A stretch of DNA of 56,737 nt. Origin: SIG424 sp045546695 (GTDB taxonomy: Bacteria; Bacillota; Clostridia; UBA1212; UBA1255). The notes under the pieces were generated by a model that saw only the letters and a program-made list of their open reading frames with translations, ran no database searches and had not been told where the DNA came from. How positions within the stretch are numbered: position 1 is the first letter of the stretch; each line of letters opens with the position of its first letter. Of the stretch, positions 33,627 to 41,209 are shown in pieces. The position numbers and the translations under genes were made by a program. The stretch spans positions 1 through 56,737 of the forward strand of contig JAZQDE010000047.1 of assembly GCA_045546695.1 (NCBI GenBank), read 5' to 3'.

Positions 33627-35189
33627 TTAGTGCTTAAAGTGTCTTGCGCCTGTAAATACCATAGGAATATCGTATTTGTTGCAGGCATCAATAGAATCCT
33701 GGTCACGGATTGATCCGCCGGGCTGTACAATTGCCTCAATACCGGCAGCGTGAGCAGCCTCAACGCAGTCTGAGAACGGGAAGAAAGCATCTGAAGCAAG
33801 AATACTTCCCTTAGCCTTTTCACCGGCCATTCTGATAGCAATCTCAAGGGCACCTACACGGTTTGTCTGGCCGGGGCCGATACCTACTGTGCAGTTGTCT
33901 TTAACGAGAACGATAGCATTTGACTTTGTATGCTTTGCAATCTTCATGCCAAAGAGCATTGTCTCAAGCTGAGCATCTGTCGGAGCTTTGTCTGTAACAG
34001 TCTTTACGTTTGCCATGTCGCCGTCTGCAACGAGCTGACGGTCAGCGTCCTGAACGAGAAGGCCGCCGAGAACTTTTTTCATCTCAAGAACGTTTGCAGG
34101 AGCGTCTGTTGCGATCTCGGGAAGCTCAAGAATTCTGATATTCTTCTTAGCTTCGATAATCTCAAGAGCCTCTTTTGTATATGAAGGCGCGATAACGATC
34201 TCAAGGAAAATAGAGCTGATTGATTTTGCTGTATCAGCATCAATCTCTCGGTTTGCAGCAACGATGCCACCGAAAATAGATACAGGATCTGCTTCGTAAG
34301 CTCTTGTATATGCTTCGAAAATAGTATCTGCAACTGCTACGCCGCAAGGATTTGCGTGTTTGATAGCAACAACAGCAGCCTTGCCTGTGTCATTGAATTC
34401 ACGGAGAATCTCAAGAGCGGCATTTGCATCATTGATATTGTTGTATGAAAGTTCTTTGCCGTGGAGCTGTTTTGCAGCAACGAGTGAGCAAGGAATATCG
34501 TTGATTTCGCGATAAAAAGCAGCCTTCTGGTGAGGATTTTCACCGTAGCGCATATCCTGAACCTTTTCAAACGTAAGAGTAAGTGTGTTTTTAAGAGTAT
34601 TGTCGCCTCTTTGTTTGTTCATATATGCTGCGATCATTGTGTCATAGTAGCTTGTATGTTCAAATACTTTATTTGCCAGGTAAAAACGTGTGTCATAAGA
34701 TACGTCGCCTGCTTCGTCCCATTCTTTAAGAACGCCTGCGTAATCTGAAGGATCAGTAAGAACAACAACGCCTGCGTAGTTCTTTGCTGCTGAACGGAGC
34801 ATTGAAGGACCGCCGATGTCGATGTTTTCGATAGCTTCTTCAAGCTCTACGCCCGGCTTGCTGATTGTCTTTTTGAAAGGATAGAGGTTTACAACAACCA
34901 TGTCGATTGTGTCGACGCCAAGCTCTTTAATCTGAGCCATGTGGTCGGGATTTGATCTTACGCTGAGAAGTCCTGCGTGAATTTTCGGGTGGAGAGTCTT
35001 TACTCTGCCGTCTAAGCACTCAGGAAAACCTGTTACGTCGGAAATACCGATAACCTCAATGCCTGCACCTTCTAAAGCTTTGTGAGTGCCGCCTGTTGAA
35101 ATAATTTTCACGCCTCTTTTCACAAGCTCCTGTGCAAATTCTATAATACCTGTCTTGTCAGAAACACTTATTAATGCTGTCTTAATCAT
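33627..35189 (-). CDS. purH: Bifunctional AICAR transformylase/IMP cyclohydrolase PurH
   Basis: Last two steps of IMP synthesis. 520 residues: an N-terminal IMP cyclohydrolase (SerValSerAspLysThrGlyIle, SerThrGlyGlyThrHisLysAlaLeu, LeuAspGlyArgValLysThrLeuHisPro) and C-terminal AICAR formyltransferase (TyrGlyGluAsnProHisGlnLys, LysHisAlaAsnProCysGly; the catalytic Lys-His pair is visible). Follows purM by 17 bases. Confidence 0.97.
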   Translation of the reverse strand: MIKTALISVSDKTGIIEFAQELVKRGVKIISTGGTHKALEGAGIEVIGISDVTGFPECLDGRVKTLHPKIHAGLLSVRSNPDHMAQIKELGVDTIDMVVVNLYPFKKTISKPGVELEEAIENIDIGGPSMLRSAAKNYAGVVVLTDPSDYAGVLKEWDEAGDVSYDTRFYLANKVFEHTSYYDTMIAAYMNKQRGDNTLKNTLTLTFEKVQDMRYGENPHQKAAFYREINDIPCSLVAAKQLHGKELSYNNINDANAALEILREFNDTGKAAVVAIKHANPCGVAVADTIFEAYTRAYEADPVSIFGGIVAANREIDADTAKSISSIFLEIVIAPSYTKEALEIIEAKKNIRILELPEIATDAPANVLEMKKVLGGLLVQDADRQLVADGDMANVKTVTDKAPTDAQLETMLFGMKIAKHTKSNAIVLVKDNCTVGIGPGQTNRVGALEIAIRMAGEKAKGSILASDAFFPFSDCVEAAHAAGIEAIVQPGGSIRDQDSIDACNKYDIPMVFTGARHFKH

Positions 35190-35206
35190 TTTGTACCGCC
35201 CCTTTG

Positions 35207-36256
35207 TCAGATAATGGCAAGATTGCCCTTAATCATAGCAGCTTCGTCTGTAGGAAGCTTGTCTGTTACTTCACCGATAATATATGCGCTCTCGCCTTTG
35301 AGTGCAAGATAATCAACTACCAACTTTGCTTCAGCCGGTGACATTGCAAATACCATACCGATACCCATATTGAAAGTATTGAACATGTTTTCTTCCGGTA
35401 CGCCGCCTGCCTGCTGGAGAAGCGGGAAGATAGGAAGAATCGGCCATGTGCCCTTGTTGATAACGTAGCAAAGTTTGTCATCGCCCATACGTGGAATATT
35501 TTCAAAGAATCCGCCGCCTGTGATGTGTGAAATACCCTTGATGTTGTATTTTCCGATGAGGTCGAGGACTGTTTTAACGTAAATTCTTGTAGGTTTAATG
35601 AGCTCTTCGCCAACTGTGCAGCCGAGTGAATTTACATATTCTCCCAGGCGCTCTTTTGAAGGATTAAGGATTTTTCTTACAAGTGAAAAGCCGTTGCTGT
35701 GTACACCTGAAGAAGGAAGACCTACGAGAACGTCGCCGGGGCAGATTGTGCTGCCGTTGATAATCTTGTTTTTGGAAACAGCGCCTACAGCAAAGCCTGC
35801 GATATCAAATTCGTCTACGCTGTAAAAACCTGGCATCTCAGCTGTCTCGCCGCCTGTAAGTGAGCAGCCTGACTGCAGACAACCTTCTGCAACACCTTTA
35901 ACGATTGTAGCAACTTTTGTAGGTACGTTCTTACCTACTGCTATGTAGTCAAGGAAGAAAAGCGGCTCTGCACCTGAGCAGACAATGTCATTTACGCACA
36001 TTGCAACACAGTCAATACCAACCGTGTCACACTTATCCAGCAGGAAAGCAATCTTGAGCTTTGTGCCAACGCCGTCTGTACCTGAAACGAGTACAGGATT
36101 CTCAAATTTAGATAAATCAAGTGAAAAGGCTCCGCCGAATCCACCAAGACCTGTCATAACTTCCGGACGGAAAGTCTTGTTTACGTGTTCTTTCATGAGG
36201 CGCACGGCTTCGTAGCCGGCTTCAACATCTACGCCTGAATCTTTGTAACTAATCAT
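35207..36256 (-). CDS. purM: Phosphoribosylformylglycinamidine cyclo-ligase PurM
   Basis: AIR synthetase, 349 residues. TyrLysAspSerGlyValAspValGluAlaGlyTyr at the N-terminus, GlyThrAspGlyValGlyThrLysLeu, CysValAsnAspIleValCysSerGlyAlaGlu, GlyGlyGluThrAlaGluMetProGlyPhe and HisIleThrGlyGlyGlyPhe are all family hallmarks. 21 bases after purE and followed by purH. purN, which often comes next in Clostridia, is missing. Confidence 0.97.
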   Translation of the reverse strand: MISYKDSGVDVEAGYEAVRLMKEHVNKTFRPEVMTGLGGFGGAFSLDLSKFENPVLVSGTDGVGTKLKIAFLLDKCDTVGIDCVAMCVNDIVCSGAEPLFFLDYIAVGKNVPTKVATIVKGVAEGCLQSGCSLTGGETAEMPGFYSVDEFDIAGFAVGAVSKNKIINGSTICPGDVLVGLPSSGVHSNGFSLVRKILNPSKERLGEYVNSLGCTVGEELIKPTRIYVKTVLDLIGKYNIKGISHITGGGFFENIPRMGDDKLCYVINKGTWPILPIFPLLQQAGGVPEENMFNTFNMGIGMVFAMSPAEAKLVVDYLALKGESAYIIGEVTDKLPTDEAAMIKGNLAII

Positions 36257-36277
36257 AAAATACCTCCTGTATTTATC

Positions 36278-36793
36278 TCATATATTGTTGGCACTTCTTA
36301 ATTTTTCCTGAAGTGCGGCATCTTTTGCGTCAACTTTTGCAGCAAGTTCTGCTTTATATTCTGTCATTTTCTTCTGAAGGTCTTTGTACTTAACCGACAG
36401 AATCTGCGCCGCGAGTACTGCAGCGTTTGTCGATCCATTTACAGCAACAGTCGCAACCGGAATTCCCGGAGGCATCTGTGTCATAGACAACATAGCATCC
36501 ATACCGTCGAGCACCTTGCCCATAATCGGCACACCAATAACAGGAAGCGTAGTAAAAGCAGCCACGACACCGGGCAGATGTGCTGCCATGCCTGCGGCTG
36601 CTATTATACATTCATATCCGTCTTTGCGTGCGGATTTTGCAATCTTATGTGCTCTGTCCGGAGTTCTGTGTGCCGAACAGACTGTAATGGAGTATTCAAT
36701 GTCAAACTTTGTGAGTGTCTTAAGGCAGTCTTCCATAACCTGGAGGTCTGAATCGCTACCCAATATTACTAAAACCGATGGTTTTTTCTTCAT
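36278..36793 (-). CDS. purE: N5-carboxyaminoimidazole ribonucleotide mutase PurE
   Basis: Class I PurE, about 171 residues: ValIleLeuGlySerAspSerAspLeuGln, SerAlaHisArgThrPro, AlaAlaGlyMetAlaAlaHisLeuProGly, GlyValPro. Converts N5-CAIR to CAIR; purK is not in the window. ATG at 36793 is chosen; a TTG three codons upstream sits too close to AAGGAG. The C-terminus carries a Lys/Ala-rich helix (about 150-171), slightly longer than usual. First gene of the operon. Confidence 0.95.
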   Translation of the reverse strand: MKKKPSVLVILGSDSDLQVMEDCLKTLTKFDIEYSITVCSAHRTPDRAHKIAKSARKDGYECIIAAAGMAAHLPGVVAAFTTLPVIGVPIMGKVLDGMDAMLSMTQMPPGIPVATVAVNGSTNAAVLAAQILSVKYKDLQKKMTEYKAELAAKVDAKDAALQEKLRSANNI

Positions 36794-36830
36794 TGCTTGC
36801 AATGCTCCTTAAATGAAATTAATCTTTGTA

Positions 36831-36859
36831 ATGTTATCACATTGGAAGCAAGATATCAA
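36831..36859 (-). promoter_or_regulatory. SigA promoter of purEMH(D)
   Basis: Minus-strand TTGATA (36854-36859), 17-base spacer, TAACAT (36831-36836), start about 30 bases before purE. I saw no purine riboswitch (no conserved aptamer sequence) in this 88-base leader region. Confidence 0.6.
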
Positions 36860-36864
36860 GCATT

Positions 36865-36883
36865 AAAGCCACCTTACGGCTTT
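36865..36883 (-). terminator. Weak hairpin after the surface protein gene
   Basis: A six-base stem (AAAGCC/GGCTTT) with a seven-base loop overlaps the stop codon of the surface protein. No T run follows, so termination would be weak and some transcription may enter purE. Confidence 0.35.
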
Positions 36884-37739
36884 ATCTTCCTTTTCTTCTG
36901 ATGACAACAGCAGCGGCAAGGATCAACATTGCCTGACAAAGTGCTGCGCTTGAGCCACATCCACCATCTTCTTCATCAGCGGGTTCTTCTGCTGCAGGTG
37001 CGCGTGTTGCGTCAACAGGAACTTTTGTCACTTCAGGTGTAGCTGTAGGAGCCTGTGTCGGCGCCTCGGTAGCGTCCCCTGTCTGTTCAGTAGGTGTCGC
37101 AACAGGACCATCTATAACTGCCTCAAGGTCTCCGTCAAAACCCTCTAACACTTCTTTATTGTCAAAGAATGCTATCCAGTCTATTTCGAGTGTAACCTCT
37201 CCGCCTGCAGCCTGTCTGCATGGGTCAAAACGGAAATTCTGAAGCGTTCCGCCGTACTCTTTGTTGGCAAAGAACGTATTATCATTAAGGTCAACAATGA
37301 TAAGCTGCCAGTCTGTTGTCTGCTCAAGTGAAAACTTCATCGAGCGGTCCTCTGCGCCGACCTCGCCCTGCTCTGTGGTATAGAAGAATATCTGTGCAAT
37401 GCCGTCTTCTTCAGTAAGAACTCTTGAAAGTCTCGCTCTCATAACAAGAACAGGATAAATCTCAAGATCAAGAGCTGCAAGTCCCTCTTTGGCAAATATG
37501 GTAAATTTTGGATCCTTGAGCTGGTCTTCGAAATAAACGTTCAGATATCCGTCAATTATCTGACGTGTATCATCACGTGAAATACACGAATACGAAGTCT
37601 CATCCGAGAAGAAAATATGCGCGCCACGACTTTTTTCAAGCTCTATAAGCTTCTCGTTATCGTTTGCAGCCATACTGACTGTTGAGAGGCCCAAAAGCAA
37701 CATCAGGCCAAGCACTAATGCTAAAATTCTTTTTTTCAT
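36882..37739 (-). CDS. Secreted surface protein with Cys-Gly-Ser-Ser C-terminal tail
   Basis: 285 residues: signal peptide (about 1-24, ending SerMetAlaAla), a beta-sandwich domain of ~180 residues (ValTyrPheGluAsp ... AspTrpGlnLeuIleIleValAspLeu ... AsnPheArgPheAspPro ... LeuGluIleAspTrpIleAlaPhePhe) resembling carbohydrate-binding-type domains, a Thr/Pro/Ala-rich linker (about 215-250), and a tail of GlyGlyCysGlySerSer, a 17-residue hydrophobic helix and ArgArgLysGlyArg. The tail is a tripartite sorting-type signal seen on Clostridia surface proteins, but not LPXTG; the handling protease is not known to me. Own promoter at 37777-37804. Confidence 0.8.
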   Translation of the reverse strand: MKKRILALVLGLMLLLGLSTVSMAANDNEKLIELEKSRGAHIFFSDETSYSCISRDDTRQIIDGYLNVYFEDQLKDPKFTIFAKEGLAALDLEIYPVLVMRARLSRVLTEEDGIAQIFFYTTEQGEVGAEDRSMKFSLEQTTDWQLIIVDLNDNTFFANKEYGGTLQNFRFDPCRQAAGGEVTLEIDWIAFFDNKEVLEGFDGDLEAVIDGPVATPTEQTGDATEAPTQAPTATPEVTKVPVDATRAPAAEEPADEEDGGCGSSAALCQAMLILAAAVVIRRKGR

Positions 37740-37776
37740 AATTCAGTTCTCCCTCTTTTTTTTATGTAATTTGTAT

Positions 37777-37804
37777 ATTATAAAACCGTAGCGAGAAAAT
37801 GCAA
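37777..37804 (-). promoter_or_regulatory. SigA promoter of the surface protein gene
   Basis: Minus-strand TTGCAT (37799-37804), 16-base spacer, TATAAT (37777-37782). Confidence 0.65.
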
Positions 37805-37830
37805 CATTTTTTCCAAAAAAACATATCATA
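37804..37830 (+). promoter_or_regulatory. Possible SigK-like promoter of the M14 peptidase gene
   Basis: AC (37804-37805), 16 bases, CATATCATA (37822-37830), matching the AC-N16/17-CATAnnnTA pattern. The region is AT-rich, so chance is a real risk. The predicted start lies about 20 bases before the start codon. Confidence 0.35.
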
Positions 37831-37855
37831 TATCAAAAACAAAAGGTGATTGAAA

Positions 37856-39121
37856 ATGAATACTGTACGAAGTGGCTCTTTGGGACCCAGCGTATTTTAT
37901 CTACAACTCGCGCTGGAAAGAAGTGGCTATAACACAGGTGCCATTGACGGTATATTTGGTATAAAAACCCGGCAGGCACTTATTGAATTCCAGCTTGACA
38001 ACAAGCTTCTTCCCGACGGCATTGCCGGAAGCCGTACGTGGAAAAAACTAATACCTTTTCTCGCCGGATATACGACGTACCGGATCTTTGAAGGCGACAC
38101 GTTATATAAAATAGCACGTCGTAACTACTCAACTATTGATGCGATTTTAGTGGCAAATCCTGAGATTGTCCCCGCAAATCTTCAGGTAGGCAGTAATCTT
38201 ATTATTCCATATTCCGGATTCGACGTCGTCTCCGGCAAAGTGCCTGTCACATCTGAAATTGTTTCTGTCTGGATTGAGGGTTTGCTTGCTCGTTATCCTT
38301 TTATCAGGACAAAATCTATCGGTTTGTCTGTCCTGGGCAGACGTATTCCAATGCTTCGCATCGGAACTTCCTCTCGTAAAATATTGGTAAATGCATCTCA
38401 TCATGCAAACGAATCAATCACTACCGGCATTGTCATGAAATACTGTGAAAATATGGCAAAAGCAATTGCAGAAGGCAGGAGCGTTCCTGATGTTTCATTA
38501 TGCGTTGTGCCTCTTGTAAATCCTGATGGAGTCGATCTGGTAAACGGTTATCTGGAAGAATCAGGAAACCCGGCTTATTTCTGCGCTAAAAATCTTGCCG
38601 GCAATTACCCGGATATTCCTTTTCCTTCCGGTTGGAAAGCCAATATTAACGGGGTCGATCTTAACCTGAATTATCCTGCCGGTTGGGAAATCGCACGTGA
38701 AATCAAATTTTCACAAGGCTTTTCGATGCCCGGTCCGCGTGATTACGTCGGTTCTTCCCCTTTGTGCCAGCCGGAAAGCCGCGTGATGGTAATGCTTACA
38801 GGAAGTGATAATTTTGATGCTACTTTGTCCTACCATACGCAGGGGAATATTATTTATTGGAAATATCTGGATTATGAGCCTCCGCGCAGCCTTGAGCTCG
38901 GGACTATTCTTTCAGAAGCAAGTGGTTATCCTCTTGAGATTACACCTCCCGACTCGGGATATGCCGGCTACAAGGACTGGTTTATCCAGACGTATAACCG
39001 CCCCGGATATACAATAGAATGCGGCCGCGGAATCAATCCGCTGCCGCTGTCTCAATTTGATTCTATTTATGCCGCAAACGAGCCGTTGATAACCGCGGCA
39101 CTTGCTTTTTTCACATCATAA
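37856..39121 (+). CDS. M14 zinc peptidase with PG-binding and LysM domains
   Basis: About 421 residues, no signal peptide. A peptidoglycan-binding 1 domain (about 1-65, SerLeuGlyProSerValPheTyrLeuGln ... GlyIlePheGlyIleLysThrArg) and a LysM domain (about 72-120) precede the M14 domain. Zinc ligands HisXXGlu in HisHisAlaAsnGluSer, His in SerTyrHisThrGln, and catalytic Glu in ThrIleGluCysGlyArgGly are all present. This is the layout of gamma-D-glutamyl-diaminopimelate endopeptidase I (Lysinibacillus sphaericus ENP I), a sporulation enzyme that also lacks a signal peptide. ATG at 37856 follows AGGTGA by six bases; the TTG at 37850 has no room for a ribosome site. Confidence 0.88.
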   Translation: MNTVRSGSLGPSVFYLQLALERSGYNTGAIDGIFGIKTRQALIEFQLDNKLLPDGIAGSRTWKKLIPFLAGYTTYRIFEGDTLYKIARRNYSTIDAILVANPEIVPANLQVGSNLIIPYSGFDVVSGKVPVTSEIVSVWIEGLLARYPFIRTKSIGLSVLGRRIPMLRIGTSSRKILVNASHHANESITTGIVMKYCENMAKAIAEGRSVPDVSLCVVPLVNPDGVDLVNGYLEESGNPAYFCAKNLAGNYPDIPFPSGWKANINGVDLNLNYPAGWEIAREIKFSQGFSMPGPRDYVGSSPLCQPESRVMVMLTGSDNFDATLSYHTQGNIIYWKYLDYEPPRSLELGTILSEASGYPLEITPPDSGYAGYKDWFIQTYNRPGYTIECGRGINPLPLSQFDSIYAANEPLITAALAFFTS

Positions 39122-39130
39122 CTATTTTAA

Positions 39131-40879
39131 TCACTGCTCCGTGATTGTAAAATCGCCATTTTCTGCCAGTTGTTTAAGAAGATTTACACTGTCTGAAAAA
39201 TCCTGTGTTTCCGCCGGAGCTGTCGGCTGTACAGGGACCGGTGCAGGGGCTGATTTTTTTGGTGATGGCATGGGCTGTGTTGAGTCTGTAAGAATAACTG
39301 TCATCTGTTTTCCATACGCAGATGATGCAGCCGCCTCAATGAGTTCCATGCGGTTTTGCTTTTCAATCATGTTCTTTGACATTGGCGAATTAAATACTAA
39401 CGCAAGTGTGTTATCGTCAACCAGTACGCCTTTGCTGCAACTGCTGATTATTCCGCTCATAGAAGCAAAGCCTTCGCGTGAAATGTTTGAAAGAAAATCT
39501 TTCCAGTCAAGATCGTCAACGCTTGCACCTTTTGCCGCTGCAACGCGATTTACGTTCTGCGGTCTCGGAGTCGGCGGAGCCGACGGAACCGGAGGTGGTG
39601 GAGGTGGCGGCGGAGGTACGGGTGCTGCCGGTACCGGCGGAATTTCCGGGACAGGCGGAGCATCCGGAATCGGCGGAGCTGCCGGGGCAGGCGGAGCTGC
39701 CGGAATTTTCACCGATGATATCTTCTTCGTAAGTTCATCTACCTTGTCTTCAAGGTATGCAATTCTCTGCGTAAGTTCACTTGCATCACTGCTGTATCGC
39801 CTGTCGCACAGTGCAATCATACCTGCCTCAAAAACAATCTTGCGAGATGTCGCCCATTTCAGATTATTTTCAAGACGCGAAAGCTCCATGATAATCAAGG
39901 TAACTTCGCGCGAATTCGTAAGGCGTGCAAAATCTTTTAATCTGGCAAAACCTGCCTCGTCTTCATATATCAATTTAGAAGTATCGCGCGTAATCAACGT
40001 AATCGCAATATTTCTGAAAACATTCATAATTTCCGTTATAAAAGTAGCAGGGTCGCGACCATCCGTGAACATCGTGTCAATCACATTGATAACACCGGCC
40101 GTATCGCTTTTCAGAATATATTCAACAAAATTATCAATAATGTCTTTGCTGACAGAACCTGTCATTTGCCTTGCAGCCTGAAGTGTAACGCTGCCCGAAG
40201 AGGACATCGTCTGGTCGAGCATACTGATAGCGTCACGAAGCGCGCCATCAGCTTTTTGTGCGATAAATCCCAGCGCAGCATGCTCGTATTCTATCTTCTG
40301 TGTCTCACAAATTGTTTTCAGACGATTGATGATACCCTCATGCGATATGCGCTTAAAATCATACCTCTGGCAACGCGAAATAATAGTAGATGGCAATTTT
40401 TGGGGCTCAGTCGTTGCAAGAATAAATACAACACCCTCCGGCGGCTCTTCAAGAGTCTTCAAAAGGGCATTGAACGCTCCTGTCGAGAGCATATGAACTT
40501 CGTCGATTATATATACTTTGTATCGCGCAACAGACGTAGCGTACGCAGTCTCTTCGATGATATCCCTTATATTGTCAACGCCGTTATTGGATGCGGCGTC
40601 AATCTCCGTAACATCAAGAATTGAGCCGTTGAGCACGCCTTTGCAGACGTCACATTCGTTACACGGGCTACCATTTTGTGGATTAAGACAGTTTATGGCG
40701 CGTGAAAAGATTTTGGCCATCGTGGTCTTGCCTGTGCCACGTGTGCCGCAAAAAAGATACGCATGTGCAATACGATTCTGCACAACCGCATTTCTGAGAA
40801 TGGTAATAACTGAATCCTGTTCAACGACGTCGTCAAAGGTCGTTGGTCTCCAGGCTCTGTAAAGCGCCATGTATGCCAT
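39131..40879 (-). CDS. dnaX: DNA polymerase III subunit gamma/tau
   Basis: Clamp-loader ATPase, about 582 residues: Walker A GlyThrArgGlyThrGlyLysThrThr, a four-Cys zinc site (CysLeuAsnProGlnAsnGlySerProCysAsnGluCysAspValCys), AspGluValHis Walker B, SRC motif region, then a Pro/Ala-rich linker (about 390-440) and a tau-type C-terminal domain. ATG at 40879 has AGGAGG eight bases upstream; the longer frame starting at 40942 runs into the SRP RNA. It is the distal gene of a tRNA-Gln/SRP RNA/dnaX unit, ending nine bases before the convergent M14 peptidase stop, with no terminator visible. Confidence 0.95.
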   Translation of the reverse strand: MAYMALYRAWRPTTFDDVVEQDSVITILRNAVVQNRIAHAYLFCGTRGTGKTTMAKIFSRAINCLNPQNGSPCNECDVCKGVLNGSILDVTEIDAASNNGVDNIRDIIEETAYATSVARYKVYIIDEVHMLSTGAFNALLKTLEEPPEGVVFILATTEPQKLPSTIISRCQRYDFKRISHEGIINRLKTICETQKIEYEHAALGFIAQKADGALRDAISMLDQTMSSSGSVTLQAARQMTGSVSKDIIDNFVEYILKSDTAGVINVIDTMFTDGRDPATFITEIMNVFRNIAITLITRDTSKLIYEDEAGFARLKDFARLTNSREVTLIIMELSRLENNLKWATSRKIVFEAGMIALCDRRYSSDASELTQRIAYLEDKVDELTKKISSVKIPAAPPAPAAPPIPDAPPVPEIPPVPAAPVPPPPPPPPPVPSAPPTPRPQNVNRVAAAKGASVDDLDWKDFLSNISREGFASMSGIISSCSKGVLVDDNTLALVFNSPMSKNMIEKQNRMELIEAAASSAYGKQMTVILTDSTQPMPSPKKSAPAPVPVQPTAPAETQDFSDSVNLLKQLAENGDFTITEQ

Positions 40880-40905
40880 ATCAAAATCCTCCTGAAAATA
40901 ATTCA

Positions 40906-41030
40906 GCCCGTAAAGAAGCAGCCGGGTTGCGATACGGCACACAAAAGGGTTCGCTTACCGCTGCTTCCTTCCGGACCTGACGGGGTTCACAAATTTTTGT
41001 TGCGTATGTCCCGGCTGCATCTTTGCGGGC
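40906..41030 (-). ncRNA. ffs: Bacterial signal recognition particle RNA, small form
   Basis: On the minus strand the Ffh-binding tip GTCAGGTCCGGAAGGAAGCA is present, and the two ends pair as GCCCGCAAAGATGCAGCCGGG with its partner CCCGGCTGCTTCTTTACGGGC (helix 5), closing a single long hairpin. About 100-125 bases; the exact 5' and 3' ends are not fixed by the sequence. It lies directly upstream of dnaX, a recurring place for ffs in Firmicutes, and downstream of tRNA-Gln. Confidence 0.93.
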
Positions 41031-41041
41031 CGATCGAATAA

Positions 41042-41112
41042 CTGCGGAACTAGGATTCGAACCCAGACAAAATGAGTCAGAGTCATTCGTGCTACCTTTA
41101 CACAATTCCGCA
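41042..41112 (-). tRNA. tRNA-Gln (anticodon CTG)
   Basis: Minus-strand cloverleaf: acceptor TGCGGAA/TTCCGCA, D-arm GTG...CAC, anticodon stem AATGA/TCATT with loop CTCTGAC, T-arm CTGGG TTCGAAT CCTAG, discriminator G. The CCA end is not encoded. Reads CAG codons. Confidence 0.93.
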
Positions 41113-41155
41113 TTAAACTGTGCAAGCTGTTGTATCAGCTCTCAACACGAGTGGC

Positions 41156-41184
41156 ATTATAGCACCATTTTTTCACGAATGCAA
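41156..41184 (-). promoter_or_regulatory. Promoter of the tRNA-Gln/SRP RNA/dnaX unit
   Basis: Minus-strand TTGCAT (41179-41184), 17-base spacer, TATAAT (41156-41161), about 45 bases before the tRNA. A small AGCTG/CAGCT hairpin lies in the leader. Confidence 0.75.
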
Positions 41185-41209
41185 TAGGTTTTTTCAACAA
41201 TAATTCAAA

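Noticed and set aside
36794..36881. Purine riboswitch before purE
   Set aside because: The leader is short and lacks the conserved three-way-junction bases; only a promoter and ribosome site are seen.
39240..39265. A-rich slippery-looking heptamer in dnaX (A AAA AAA on the minus strand) as a programmed frameshift for gamma
   Set aside because: It is in frame but near the C-terminus, far from the position expected for making gamma, with no obvious stimulating stem-loop; a coincidence is more likely.
39102..40181. 359-codon plus-strand frame opposite dnaX
   Set aside because: Composition is Gly/Ala/Ser-rich only where dnaX codes for its Pro/Ala linker; no ribosome site or homology.
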